Of a DNA stretch of 64,000 nt, positions 21,098 to 35,300 are shown piece by piece. Origin of the DNA: Linepithema humile (Eukaryota > Arthropoda > Insecta > Hymenoptera > Formicidae); NCBI RefSeq assembly GCF_040581485.1, contig NC_090132.1, forward strand, positions 2,243,001 to 2,307,000, written 5' to 3'. Numbering within the stretch: the stretch's first letter is position 1; each line of letters opens with the position of its first letter. The position numbers and the translations under genes are program-made. The notes below the pieces were generated by a model. It was not told the DNA's origin, ran no database searches, and saw only the letters and a list, made by a program, of their open reading frames with translations.

Positions 21098-24085
21098 CGC
21101 TACGTCTCTCACGAGAGCGTTCGTGAAAAATATAAATAAATGTAAATGTCTCACAACTATCCGCGTGCCATTCTGCTGTTCTGTATTGTATAAAATAGAG
21201 CTCTGAATCTTCAATGATCTGTATGCGTGCGTGTTAATCGCAATCAACTACTTCACGCAAGACCAACAGATGACGCTAGTGTTCAATTTTAGAAAGCAAT
21301 TCGACGGCCTATTTTTTTATCAGTTTATATTGATTGCAGTAAGAAAGAAGTCTATTTCATTAACAAACGTGCCATTTCTTTCTCTTTCAGGAATTGTTGA
21401 TGATAAAAATGATTCTCTTTTTATGAATTTTATAATTAATGAGAAGCTTTCCAATGAGAACTTTCCAATTTTTCAATCTATAATTTTGTAACCTGATATA
21501 TTTTGAAATATTAAAAGAGTATAAATTTTTCTGAAAAATGATTTAAAAAATAGTAGTTCAGAGATATATAATTTATTTTAATATTACAATTATTATAGCT
21601 TCTAATAATTTTTTTTTATTTTTTTGTAAAACATCCTTATATTATAGCAAGCGACGATGATAATAATGAAGATACTAATATATTCGTTTGATATGATAAT
21701 TTTATATAATTTATGCATATGTGTATGTTGAAAAGAACATAATATTCATAGAATAATTATATTGTGTCGAGTACTATTACCCAAGCAATTTATTTTACAA
21801 ACAAAATTTCTCAGTGTTATTTCTTTTTAACATTTCTCATTTTATTTTTTCTACAAATGTATTTACTTACAAGATATTTTTTAATTATTAAAAATTATAC
21901 ATTTTACGACGCTAAAAAAGTTTACTTTGAATACCAATTTTAGAAAAGAAATGTAAAATACGAGTACAGATTTGAAAAAAAATAAAAAAATAAAAAATTT
22001 CGCTCTTAAGATAAATAATCGGGACGTTTCAGACATTTTGTTTAGCAAATAATTTGATTCCAACTTTTACATTCAGCGTATGCGAATGAGAATCGAAGAG
22101 GAGAACAAAAACACGGACACGGATATCTCAACATCGACTCGAGGAGTAAGCGGTCCCGTGGGTTACCCCTTGATCTAGCCGGGCTGCTTCCGTATATTCC
22201 GGGGATGCTGCGCGCGCGCACCGGGGGTTGCGTTCTGGTCTCATCTCAGTTTCGCAGCCTCCCTTTCGCGACCCGTATCAAGTCCGCCGCGGCTCAATCA
22301 GAGGTGTGTGCCAATTCCCGTAATCCGTCGTCCCAGGTATTCTGCGGGTGTCACCGGGCCTCGCCAATTGTTATCGCGATCCCGGACGGCTTCGAGTGGT
22401 CATCTCCCTCGTCCTGGATCATGCTCGATCCGGATGCATCGCCCGGAAAACGAAAACTGTGATCGGTACGTAGCCGCATACGGTTTCTTCGTCGCAGCTG
22501 CAAAGCCCTCCTCGCGCCTTTGCAACGATAACTCGACGGCTGATCCGATTCTGAATGTAGAGCGTAATCGCACCGGACTTCCAGGATGTATATATTTCTC
22601 GTATTATCTCACACGGCGCTCTAAAGGTCACTGCATGATATATGAAAAAAATGGAATCGCGCGGTATACATACCGCTCGATATAGGTTCAAAGGCTGGCT
22701 ACTTCCTAAGGTCAGGAGTAACGTAGTGAATAAACTCAAATAGTCTGCGATGTGCTGATATAAGAGACGCCGTCGGCTTATGTAATTATCGCTGAGCAGC
22801 AATCAGTTTGGTCTAAAAGTTCATGGCGGTCAATCGATGTAAATGTATTTTCTTGCACTGACATAAATTTACATACATAGTACGGTTTTGATAATGCATC
22901 CAGGCGGATATAAGTCAACGGATATATACGGGAATGCAAATCTGAATTCTGAAAATTCTAATTTCTATTATATTGAATGCTAAGTTATACGCTTGCGAAA
23001 TTTCAAACCATAGAATATTTAAAGCACACTATTTATAAAGGTTGAAATGTATTATTTATCTTATAACAACAGATGATTGCACGAAACAGCTGAAATTACA
23101 GGAAATTACAATTGAAGGTGATTTTTGAACAATTAAGCATTTCCGCGGAAACGAAAGTGGCGTTTAGAGAAGCAAATGCACATTGCGTTATCGTTCCTCA
23201 TCAAAATCGTAAATGAGGCAAAGTGCTTTAGGCACATCCTGTCTATCGATTTTCGACGATCAAAATTACATGCGTGCGGAGTTCAAAGCGCTATGTTCAA
23301 GCTATTGAGAGGGATCAATGGAAAGCCATTGTCCGATCGCAATTTTATCTACTATTATGTGTTACAATGTAACGACCACAGCTTCCATTAGATAATTTCC
23401 AGCGTTCCCTTGACGAGTCGCGTTTCGCCGCCCGTTACATCAATTTTTCTTTGATTTCCTTTTTTTTTTTTTTTTTTTTTTGGAAAAAGCCGCGAAACAA
23501 AGAGGTACAAATATGCAAAGCCACTTTTTCAGGAATCTAAAATTCTACCAACCGCCTGGGACATAAATAATGCAAATTGTATAATACGATACGTAGATGG
23601 TGGGATGAACAAATGAAAATTGTATGTGCAAGTATAAAGCTACTTAATTTTCAATTAGTCGGGATAATTGAATTTCTAAATTTAGTAAAAAATGTTCGTG
23701 GAATCATCCTGTCTGCTAGATGCGTCGCGATCAGTCAGAGGATCAAAACGAAGGATTTACAGAGCCGCGCCGCGGTGTGCTGAACGGCTTTACCCAAACT
23801 GCGGTCCTGAACCTTGCAGCCTTCTCCTCCTCCCTCCCCCCCCCCTTCCCCTCCCCCCTGTTCCCCCCTTTCATCGGACATTGCACCGATGCAGGCGAGG
23901 CGTATAAGAAACGGCCGCCTTGCCAGAAGATGGGATCGTCATCCGCGGAAGAAGACTTATGATCCGACGATGCGCCGCGCTACGCGCCGCTTCTAGGACG
24001 TAAGCTGCCGCGAGACGAGGCATTCCAGAGAATTTCAAACGATTCGCGGGCGGAGCATTCTCCGCGAAAATCTAGGACGATTCAT
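21098..24085. other. Intergenic between PYM and the membrane-protein gene, with a CpG-rich block
   Basis: From 21,250 to 22,080 the sequence is AT-rich and holds nothing I can support. From 22,080 to 22,800 it is CpG-rich, with ORFs overlapping on both strands and no recognisable product; a promoter or untranslated first exon is possible. A poly(T) tract of about 22 bases lies at 23460-23481. From 23,700 to 24,080 the sequence is again GC-rich, with a C/T run near 23820-23870. Confidence 0.45.
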
Positions 24086-24552
24086 CCTTTATCAAAATTT
24101 CAAGCAGAACGTACTTGTTAAATCATTTAACGCTGAATAAGGCATGAAAGTGGCGCAAGGATACGCTACTGCCATCATCGTTGCAAAGCTTTCTCATTTA
24201 TCTTACAATTAAGCGTGTCTATTTGATGTAGGATTACAATTCGCGTACACTTCTTTCGATTTATTCCTTTGTTGGAGGGCAGGGCGTATTTGCAAAGTTA
24301 TCCGAACGTCGAAATGAAAGGTGAAAATGGTGCGGGAGCCACTGATGAAAAAGCTTCCTCATTTATCTTACAATTAGTACGCCTATTCGGAGTGGAAATG
24401 TAATATACACACGCCTGTCCATTCGCCCTTTATTGAAATTTCAAGTAAAATATGTTTGCGAAGTGATTCGATGTTGAATGAGACGTGAAAATAGTGCAAG
24501 GACGATCGATGAAAAGCCTTCTCATTAGTTCAGTATGCTTATTCGAAATTAG
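24086..24552. repeat. Three diverged direct repeats of 160-180 bp
   Basis: Units begin near 24086, 24266 and 24426. Shared blocks recur in the same order: CCTTTATCAAAATTTCAAGC with variants, then a GAATAAGGCATGAAAGTGGCG-like block, then GATGAAAAGCCTTCTCATTT, followed by TTATCTTACAATTA in the first two copies. Copy two lacks a clear TTTCAAG block and copy three is shortened at its end. The array is non-coding and lies about 1.8 kb upstream of the start codon of the plus-strand membrane-protein gene. Confidence 0.75.
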
Positions 24553-26333
24553 AAAACTTACATGCGTTCAGATATTATTTCGTCGCAACGCGAGTACGAT
24601 AACTTGGATTTTTTTCTCTCCATTACCGGTGCGCGCGCGCGCGCGCGCGGTTCTGAATAGAATAACCTGAGAGGTGTCACGGACCGTGCCGCAGCGAGTA
24701 CGCTTAACGCTAGATTGAACTTCATCCCTGCATACTACCTTGCCCTCGTTGCATAGAATGCTGCGGCGCGCCACGGCGGTGCACTTTGCGAGGCGCGAGT
24801 TCGTCAAACAGGCCACGGCCTGTGTACATGTATATCGCACATGCGACGGCATTATGCGCGCTACATAGCGTATCGAGTGCATTGAGAATACTCGTCGCGC
24901 GACAGCGGCTTCTCTATGCGCATAAGATTGCCGCCTCGGTTTTCGCGGTGTGTGCGCGCCGCTCAAGAGCGTACACATCGACCGGCGTAATCGCCGGTTT
25001 ACACCCGGCATAAGATGCTTACTGCACTACGGAATCTTAAAGCACAATTACCCGTGCAAGAGTTATCGCGGAACACTCAGCCGCGCAATTTGACGATGGT
25101 TCCATTCGATTATTCGCGCTCAGCTCCGTTGAAGACGAGCGGCCGATTATGACGTCACGAGTTTATAATTGTCAATGTTAGACAGCTACGTAATTAAGCC
25201 TTAGGTTAAAGTTTTGTTGAAATTGACTTAAAGTTAATTAAAAGGTTCCGTTACTCATTTACTCAGTCACGGGGCTTGATTTGATTATCCTCTTGGAACT
25301 TTAATTAATTTGTTAATTATACCTTGGATTGCGCCTCGCGATAAATAAAATCATATAACTTTGTATTGAAAAAATTGGGGAGATAAAAATAGTTCGGGAA
25401 TATTTATATCCTTATTTTTTTTATGTAATTATAGAGGTATGCAGTTATTTAATATTTACACGAGTTAAATAAAAATACGTTATAAATATTATACCTCTCG
25501 TCATGCATTAGCTGCAAGCGTTATTTAAAAAATAATCTATTTTAATTAATTAAAAATAAAATATTGTTTGCAGTGAGACATCGGGATCTGTCGGAAAGGG
25601 AAGAATGAGTTCCGCGCGTACGAATAAAATTGATGATAAACGGCCATGCGAATATCGAGACGAGCGTTAAGGAAAAGAGAATCAAACAAATACAGTCGAA
25701 GACAATTTCAACCGCAAACTTTCTCGATGTGGTTTCGCTACTTAACATACCGTTAGTAGCAGCTGAAGCGAGATAAGCGGCGAAGTTGCAAGAATTGCAC
25801 TTAACGATGTAAAGAAGACAGGTACTTATTCGCTATGTTTCTAACATGGAATCTGATATCAGATCCGCTGCTGTTTGAGGTAAAAGTCGAATAGTTTAAC
25901 CGCGCTGATGTCTAATCTGTCGTAAAAGCTCGCCATAAATGAAATGGCGTGCGTGGGCAATTGCATGTATATGTACATATATATACTTGTGTGTGTGACA
26001 ATGTAAGTCTTTTATGCGTCCTGCAATATATTGACCTATCGGTGAGCAATTTCTGGTGTACCTTACACGATGATTGTTGATGCCTTCGAAACGAGAACAG
26101 AGCAGAATTGTGCGACAGATTAATTCAGGATTGCGAGCACATAAGAATTAGACGTAATAACGATGTAGAAGAGGAAGAGAGAAACGGAGACACGATGATC
26201 GCAGAGCAAAAGATCAAATATACCGTAGATTATCCAGCTGGTTCAACTTGTGCCCTTAACATCCCGATCGACATCCCGATGGATTCATTTGCCTACCAGA
26301 TCTCCTGGTGATGTATCGTCGAGCACGTATGAA
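24553..26333. other. CpG-rich upstream region and 5' leader of the membrane-protein gene
   Basis: A (CG)n run at 24631-24649 lies in a CpG-rich block (about 24,590-25,150) that resembles an insect promoter-type island. AT-rich sequence follows. The last 270 bases are probably the 5' untranslated leader of the plus-strand gene. They contain upstream ATGs at 26070, 26195 and 26311, the last opening a frame that overlaps the main start. I could not fix the transcription start or any leader intron. Confidence 0.45.
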
Positions 26334-29300
26334 ATGGCAGAAACACAACTCAACCACACAACTTATGCCGAAACGACGGCGAGCAAGCTGAATCTCACGT
26401 CGATGGCGTATCTTCCTTCCACCGTGGTCGCGGCCGCAATTAAAGCCGAGACGACGATCCCGACTAATCCGTCCACAATAGTGACGGGCGATCCTGCAGC
26501 CGTCACTACCGTCAAACCGCACCATCACGTCTACAATGTGACAGATCATCTCGTAGAACAGGACGAGCTCGATCATAGTGAGTAGCGCGATATTACGAAA
26601 AAGAAAGTATTAATATTATACTCGATAAGGATTATCACATATAAGAATAATATCTCTTTAAAATAGCTGCGAAGAGCGTATTTTACTTATTTATGTATTT
26701 TAAAGCAATGCTTTTCGAAATTAATCATTTAGATAAAGTTGAAAAGTGTTATTTGATCGGAATGGGAAAAGTTAAAAAAGTTAAAAAGTTGAAAAGCTAC
26801 AAGATTGGAAAAAGTTAAAAGTAAAGATAATTTCTCACAAGATTTTGTAGCTGATATTTTTAAGAAAAAAATTGATGGAATATTTAATTGGAAAAATATT
26901 AACTTTCAAGAATATACATAAAATAAATAAGGATAAATATTGAAAAAAGTTAACAGGATAATTTTTTCAAATAAATTTAGAGTCAATCTTTTTGTGATAA
27001 AAATTAATCTTCAAGAATATGACGGAGACTAATAATACTTTCTATTTTAAATTTGAAAAATTTATAAATTTCCAAGCACTTTTAACTTTCTTTATTTATA
27101 GATATTAAGAATCTTAAAAGATTTGATTTCTACTAAAATATCGTGCGTGCGTAAGCTTGTTCGAATAATTCTACGAAAACAAAATTACGCAGCTGCTGCC
27201 GCGTCAAGTAGTAAGACAATTCAAGTTATTATCGTGCTTTTGCTTCTAGTATTGTATGCTTATTATATTTCAGGTATCCTTCCCAGCTTTTCAGACATAC
27301 AAACAGTTATACTCGCGTCAATAACAACGTTATTACCGCTGATGGTCACCTTTGTAATCGCTTTAGGCGCCAGGTACGTTAATTTTGCTTATTGCGAAAA
27401 GAATACGAATCATCCAAAGCGTTATTTAAAGCGCTGACTAATTAATTTTTCGAAATGTATGCAGTCAATAAGTATATTTTTCTAATACGCGTACCGTTCG
27501 CGCGTTTCAGACGTGTATGGCGAAGATATCGAGAAGGCATAGGCAGCAGACACACCGGTTTATACGGTTGGTGCAAGCACAACCGCGATAATGCAGTCGA
27601 ATCGCAGCATCATCATCCACATTCCGGAAGTGTTCCCGTTGAAGCTGCTACGAGGGTTCTCTCCGCACAGGACGTAAGTTACAAACTCTCCGATAATCTT
27701 GCATTCGCGCGCTCAATTTTATAAAAACGTAAAGGTGTAGTATGAATATATAGCAACGCTCACCGTTTTATTTAATTTTGAACGGCAATTATTTTTAAAA
27801 AATATTTTTAGCTTCCAGCACTGTTTTTAGAATTTTTTAAAATATAAATCTCTCTTTTTATTAAAATTGTTTTATATCATTTTTCTATTGGAGTTTAATA
27901 AAAATGATAAGCCTTTTGTACTCAAAACTGTTTAATTTTTTTCTATTTTACGCATTTATTCTCAGAAATCAAAAATAGTTTCGATAATCCTAATTGTTAT
28001 CTAAGTATTGCGCAATATATAATTTGCATAGAAACATAAAATTATGTGATGCGATATTTTTTCTAATAAAAAATTAACTCGCACATGATACAGAATTTAA
28101 TAGGTTGTTAAAAAAATATATAAACTTTTTTTTATTAATGAGATAACTAAATAATTGTGTTGAGTAATGTATTAACCACATCGCGATCTGCGTGACTTAT
28201 AAAATTGTTGCGAAAAGTTGATTTTAAATAGAACAGAATTTTGTGCAAAATGCGAATGAAGAGAGATGACTCAACGCGGAAGGGAATTACGAGATAGCTA
28301 GATGAAGATACGTTATGAACTTTAATGCAATCGATACGGGCTCGTTTAATCCTCATATGCATGCTCGATTAGCTTACATAACACGCTAACCACGCAAATA
28401 CCATCGGCCTTGGTTTAAATCTTGAAGCTGTGCTGTAATAAGAGTTGCGATAAACATTTACAGAACTTGTCCCAGATTACACTGACAGAGGCGCAAAAGT
28501 GCTCTATATAACTCCGTGCTGTTCGATTGTCAGTGATTATGTTCTGAAAACGCAGTAGTTAATTTTACGAATTTTTGAAAACAAATCTAATTGGTGGATC
28601 AGAAAGTACATCGTCAAATACAAACGATTGTTACGCAATGATTGCGCTATTATTTTCGGAACGCAACTATCGGATCGCGCGCGATCCGAATCGCGGAATT
28701 TTCTACCCGAACCAATCGCATATGCAAAGCAGATGTTGTAGCGATCGAAGAGCCAAATCTACGGCTACAGGCGTACCGTTATTCCGCTTTGCATTTAATA
28801 GCGATGCATCGCGCCGTGCTGTTACGTCCATTCGTCTCGCTTAACTCTTTCGCTGGCAGATTTCTTCCGGCCAAAACTGTAAAATACCGTAACGCGCGCA
28901 CCGTGTCAGAAGTTAATTTAAATTTTTGTTTAAATCAATACGCGCAATTAACTTAAAATCAACGAATGCAAATTAAGAAATTTTGCCCGCACAATGCCGC
29001 ATTACGAAATTCAAGAGAAGTCAACAATAGCGAGGAATTTAATTATAATCGCGAAGGAGCCGCTTTGGTTAAATTGTTTCGTACAAGTATTTGAAATATT
29101 CTCTAATGTTTCGTCACACACACGACTCTTGTTCCACTTTTGTTATATACGCAAAATATTTCCTCGCAAAACTTTTCCAGCCGCGCAAACAAATTGCAAC
29201 ACGCCGTGTGCACGTGACCAATAAATTCACGCATACTGTGAGAAGCTTACGTAGAGGAATCCATTAACTTTGCCTACCAATTGACGGCGCGCTGCGTGTT

Positions 29301-32300
29301 GTCCGAACTGCATTTTATAAGCCGCAAGCGAATGCGCGCACACGCCTGTGTGTAGGCGAGCACACGCTGCGAACACATAACGCACGCATTACGCACACAT
29401 TATTATTTACGTATATGCGTATGACTCAGCCAAAAATACCGTACGTCTGTTTCGAGTCGAGGACGGTGGGATTGACCTGATTTTAATTTCGCGCATATGC
29501 GATCGCGGTAACGGCGCTTAGCTGAATTGTTTTGCATCTGTCGACGCATATTTGTCGTAAATTGTTTTCGTTCTATTCTTCTGTTCCATCGAATCCGCCG
29601 ACGTGGCGTGCAGATGCAAATATCGATGTGCGAAGATCGGGAAAACTTTATTATTCCACTGCATCGCTGACTCGAACGAACGTGAGAGATAGAAATAGAT
29701 ATAAAACTTGTATCTATAAAATGTGTGATTTATTATTATATACGTCTAATATTTAGAAAATATAATTGAATCTTCATAAAAAAACAAACCGAAACTAAAT
29801 AGCTAAATTTTTATCAAAATCGTTAATTGTTTTAGTTTCACAATTGTTATAAATAATTTTTTATTGTTAATCAATTTTATTGACAAGGGTGAATAGCAAA
29901 TAAAACGAAAGCACATAATCGTTATACTTCTAACAGATTTTAAGGTCACCAAATTTAGAACCAAATAAATTTTCAAATAAAATTAAAACATCGCAAAAGT
30001 AGAAATACTATTCGTTGGGCAAACTTAACGACGGCATTACATTGCACGCGTCAAGCGGTGATCAAGAAAGCTTTGCCCACTAAAATATATTATATACCGT
30101 TTTTTTGCTACCGTTCGCGCCTGCCCCGACCGAAGTCTGTGGAGCAAAAGGGCATATAATGCATAAACACAGACGTCGGTGAAAGTTGCATACGATGTTT
30201 GACTTCTGCAATTAAACCGGGCCAGCTTTCCATGCATGGCAATCCGTTTCTTTTCAAGCGACGGTTTCATTAGTATCGCAGCTTGTCCGCCTCTCTAATT
30301 TCGCCATTCGTCGTTTCTTCCGAGCACTTTCTAATAAAATTGCGGTCAGTCATTTCCAGTTTTCTGACGTAGCAAGCGCGATCGCGAGGTATTGCGTAAA
30401 AATATCTTCCACTTGCAATTGTGACAATGCTATATTAGTATGCTATTTGAATAGAAAAATATTACATTATACAAGATTGAAGTAATATATTAAAATATTA
30501 AATTCTCTAATATAAAACTCGCTTGTCTGTCTTGTAAAATAATTATTTGCAACCAACAAAGAATACTTATACGGTATTTACGTTAAACGAATGTTCTCAG
30601 TACTGTAGAATCCGAATAGATATTCGTAAAGATCAAGAAACTGAAGTATCCAAATAGAAATATATACGACCGGTTAATCGTTTTTGCTATGGAGGAAAAT
30701 TTATCGCGCGAATCAAGGCTGAAGCGTATTCCGGAGCAGAGCGAAGCAGAAACGGAGCAACGCAACTTACATTGATCACACGTGTCCCTGCGGAATTAAC
30801 TGCACTCGAGAGCGATCGGAAGCTGTGCAGTGAATGAACGGTCGAAAATAATTCACGCGGTTTTTCAACGCGAGCGAAAAAGTTTCCGGCAACACAAATT
30901 CCGCGGATTTATAAACACATGTATTCGGAGGATTAGCGTACGCAGGATGCATTCACGGAATACGCATTCGCGTTAATCTAATTTATTTCTCTTTGTATTC
31001 GACTGAAAGGAGAGAAGAAGAGAACTTTTTTAATTTTACAAACATGCATTCGTACATAACTGTCGGATATTTCTTGAAGCTTTCGAACACTGCGATTTTA
31101 TTGATCAATCGAAATCAATCGTGAATTTAATGAACATGCACACATACACAGTATTCATTACGCGCATATTGTCACTGATTGACGACGCTATCCACGTTGG
31201 TCCTTCATCACTATTTTGTTCAATACATTCAATCGCACTTATTGCATTATCGGGGAATTGATCGATGCGCATTGCAAAACTTTGCAACATTCTGAACATT
31301 TATTATTACATTTGCAAACATCGATTGGGGAATGAGATGCAATTCCAACGTCAAAGAAGTAAATGTAACGAGCGAAAAAAGAGGTCATTGCACTTTCCGT
31401 TTGTCATGCATCTCTTGTCTTGCATCTCGAATCTAATTATTATTATATATTCCTAGAAAAACAAAAACGATATTCAAAATTACGCTCGAAGTAACGAGCC
31501 GAAATGACGGAATTTCCGAAGAGGAATGCACTTCTCACTCGTCCGACTTGCGCGCGGACGCGCGAATTTGCACGGCGATCGGTGCAACGACGGCGTCGCA
31601 CCCGCACTATTTTCCTGTAATAGTAAGCGCAGCGCTTGTCTATGCCAGGCCGCTAGTTGTCCGCGTAGTGTACTCGGTGGTAGGGGGTACCGCGAGCCTT
31701 CTTAAAGCCTTCCGCATTTTTCAAAAACGGCGCGCTACCCCCATCACGCCCGCTTCAGCCCCCCACGCGGATTCGCGCGAGCTACATACTATATTCGCGA
31801 GAGAGACTTGTCCCGCGCCCCCTCTAAATCGCACTTTCCCCGCACCCGTCGTCCCGTCCCGCTCACCCTAGAACCCGTTGCTCTTTCGTCCGATCGCTGC
31901 ACCTCCGCGCGCGCTGCCTTCTCGCGCGACTCCTCTCGCTGCGCACACACACGTATGCACACGCACGCACGCTGCATTCGCTTCCGCACGTCCCTCGTCG
32001 CTCCTCGGCCGCGCTCTCGCAGCGTCTACGTTTTACGCCAACTCTCTTTCCGTTTCCTTCGCCTCCTCACTTTCCTCGATCTCTTCGTAACGAGCGCTTT
32101 TTTCGAACTTTGACTACGCACAGCTGAGAAGCTTACGGAAAAGAATAATTTTCTCTCCTCTTCTCATCGGCGAGAGACCTTATTCGGAATGCTTAAACAA
32201 AGTTTCGTATGCACGATCAATTACGCTGAAATCGCAATAGAATTATTATTGTGTTTCAGCTGCGTATTTTGTAAACTTTCCTTAGTAATCCTCCTTCTTT

Positions 32301-35300
32301 ATTCCAGAATACAAATATGCGCTCGTTCCGTTTGAAAGAAGCGAGGAAAGAAGCTTTCTCGATACGCGAATAAAGAGCAGCTGAAAAGAGGCCTTTTGTT
32401 ACTGCGTTCTGAATACCAGCTTTAGATTTCAATAAAATTGTATTCGAATGATCGTTCTACTAACATGCAACGCGAATGAGTATGGCGATAGCGACGGAGT
32501 GTCGAGAAAGTGTGTCATTGTTTACGCATAGTCGGTTTACTCTGCAACTCGTGCCGATACTCTTTTAGCTTCAACTCGTCGGTTGGTTTAGTGCTGTCGT
32601 GATATTTTCAGATACGCGCTAAAGAGACGATAATGTTAGATAGTAAAAAATGATTCATCCTGAATGTCGCAATTATTTTCCTCGTCTGATATTTCATGAT
32701 TTGTACAATAAATCAAGATGTTGCGTTCTATTCTTCGATTTTTCTTCTTCGTATTCGGAGAGAAATAATTTTCGAAATAATTTAATGCATATTCTTTGGT
32801 AATAGAGAACACGCTTCCTTTTGCGTATTTGCTAATATGTACGGATTTCGAGCATGCTGAAAGAAAATTGCGTATCTTTCGCTCATTGCAAAACTAAAAT
32901 TAAAAATCAGGAGGAAAACATTGTCTAATGCTTGAACTTGCTAAATAAATGCCACGCCTTCGAAAAAGCCATCGAAAGTGATTGTGAATGCGGAGATATT
33001 TACACTTGAACGACTGAAACTCATTCTTAGACACGATTATCAGAGCGTTAAGCTGCACATGGCTATTTATTTTTATCCCACGCAGACACACCGAGATTTT
33101 TCTCAGGCGCAGCATTAAGTTGCATTACGATAACTTGACGCGACTTGAACAGAGAAGAAAAGTAATGTACGTGCTACATACTTTCTCCGTGAGTCATACT
33201 ATTTATTCGTACCGACTTGAACGAACCAATCGCATCTTGCAATCGCGAAGACGAAGCGCCGTTTCGAGCGCGGGTTATATGCATATTAAGCGTCGTTTTT
33301 GTCGAACGCATACACGCGTACGCGCGAGCGGCTATCTTGCCGCGAGAGAAAGCGATCTGGCGTTTTTTTTAAACCGTCCGCGGTGCCGAAGGGAATCGAT
33401 GTAGCCCGTCCGGAACCACGTGAAAACTAACTCGATGCGAAATTTGCGGAGAAAAAGTTCGCGCGACGCCCGAAAATAAAGTCGGCGGAGGAAATGCGCG
33501 CGACGCGGCGAAGGAGGTGAGTTAGGTCACTGGGCGTTAATGCGCCGGCCAACCTTACTTTCGCATTGCTAGACTCAATTCATGCCAAGGCTGACCGGGT
33601 GCGTTGCCCTCGATTGCCCCTATGCCGTGTGGCCGCTGCCTGGATCTCCCCCTCGCTCTTCTTCGACGACCGGCCGCTAGACGTTCGCTCGCCGCTTCGT
33701 AGAGGCCTGAGCCGGAGTCTGGCCGATACGACACGCGTCATTCCGCGCGGAAAATAGAATAGACCGTGCAGTTATCGGCTATTTGAGGGATGTTTAAAAA
33801 CTTGGCGTAAAAAATGTTTTCAGTGACATATTTTTCAGAGTTCTCTCGCTCTTTGTTGAAAAAACAGCTTTATCGGAGAGAATCGAGGCCGTTGGCGGCG
33901 TACTATTTATTTATGAAACATAAAGTTCATGTAAAAGAATGTTTTTATTCTTTTTGAATATGTGAATTCTTTGTGTAGTTTCAAAAAAAAAAAAATCTGT
34001 AGGAATTAATGGTGCAAGCTTTTAATTTGAGGTCACGGTCGACAGTTTATCTGTTCATTTAGTTATCACGACAAATGAAGAATTAATATTTTTACTTGTT
34101 CTTTGCTTGTTGCTAATTGCATTGGAATAAAGAGAAATGAAAATAAGAATCTAAAAATATGCGAATGGAAACGGCGATTTCGGCAGACCGCCTTGAATAT
34201 TTATGCGTCAGATAATTTCTTTGTGTCGATTCGCATTCTTCAGCGAACAAAAATCGCAATTGTGAACCCAAATCTGTGCGATATTAAAAATATATTATCA
34301 CAAAATTTTAGTTTTCTCTAGATATGTTCGCGATATTCAAGTATTCAAAACTTTGAGAGATACATTTATAAAATAAAAAATTGTTCTTTTTCGTGAAATT
34401 GCAATTATAAAGATATCAAGGATTGATTAAAATAAAGCAACGGCAATTGATAAAACGGATGATATACGAGATAAATGGCGTGATTTTAAATATGAAGTAT
34501 CAAGCGAATTGTTTATGCTTATTATCGTGTATCAATGACGAATAGACGCGGTTAAGTATTATTACATTGAACTGAATCGATTTTTAGATCATATTACACG
34601 ATGATTCTTTGATATTGCGAAAATGATATTGTGTATCGTTTTCTCAATAGAGCAGTCACATTCATTCAATATGTTACGTTTATCGATCGCAGATATTCCG
34701 ATGTATTCAATATACTAGGTCTGAATTAGAGCCCCAGCCATTAACAGCACGTGCATTTCTCTCTTCACATTTCTCCTGTTTATTCCCGTTTCATGTTTAT
34801 TTTCCATAAATGCTTATTTATCGAGAAAGATGTGTAATCCAAAAATAAAATATTATGCAAATACATATAAAATCATTTTTCCCTACGTATGTATTTTCCA
34901 ATAAACACTATCGGTAATCGAATTGCATTATTTCGCAAATATTTGCGAAATAATGCAAATAGTAGGATTTAAAAAAGTATCTCCCAAAAATAGTTTATCG
35001 AATTTCACTGAAAAGTTTGATCAGCAGAATATTCAGCATTAAACGTCGAAATGTGGATGAGACACTCGCAATATTTGCGAGCAAGATCATAAAAGACTTT
35101 ATCAAGTCTCGGAGATGCATCTCCGCGCGAGCACACGACTTATCGCTAACTTCTTCGCCAATCTGCGGATAGTTTTTAAGCCCCCCGTACAGTGTGCTGA
35201 ACTCGAACCACAGTGCAGCGGCACCGCGCCAGACGTGAATTTTGCTCGCCATCATCATCATTTCGCTAATCAAGCCGCGATTGCAGCGTTACGCAAGTTT

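Noticed and set aside
22205..22802. Overlapping plus and minus ORFs in a CpG-rich block
   Set aside because: Both strands are open because the block is GC-rich. No domain, consistent splice sites or familiar protein was seen.
24568..25011. 147-codon minus-strand ORF
   Set aside because: It is Arg/Ala/Cys-rich sequence over a (CG)n-containing island, with a competing plus-strand ORF; no recognisable protein.
27123..27273. In-frame open extension upstream of the transmembrane exon, with a hydrophobic stretch
   Set aside because: There is no ATG in the frame, and the hydrophobic residues come from the polypyrimidine tract before the CAG acceptor. It is intron.
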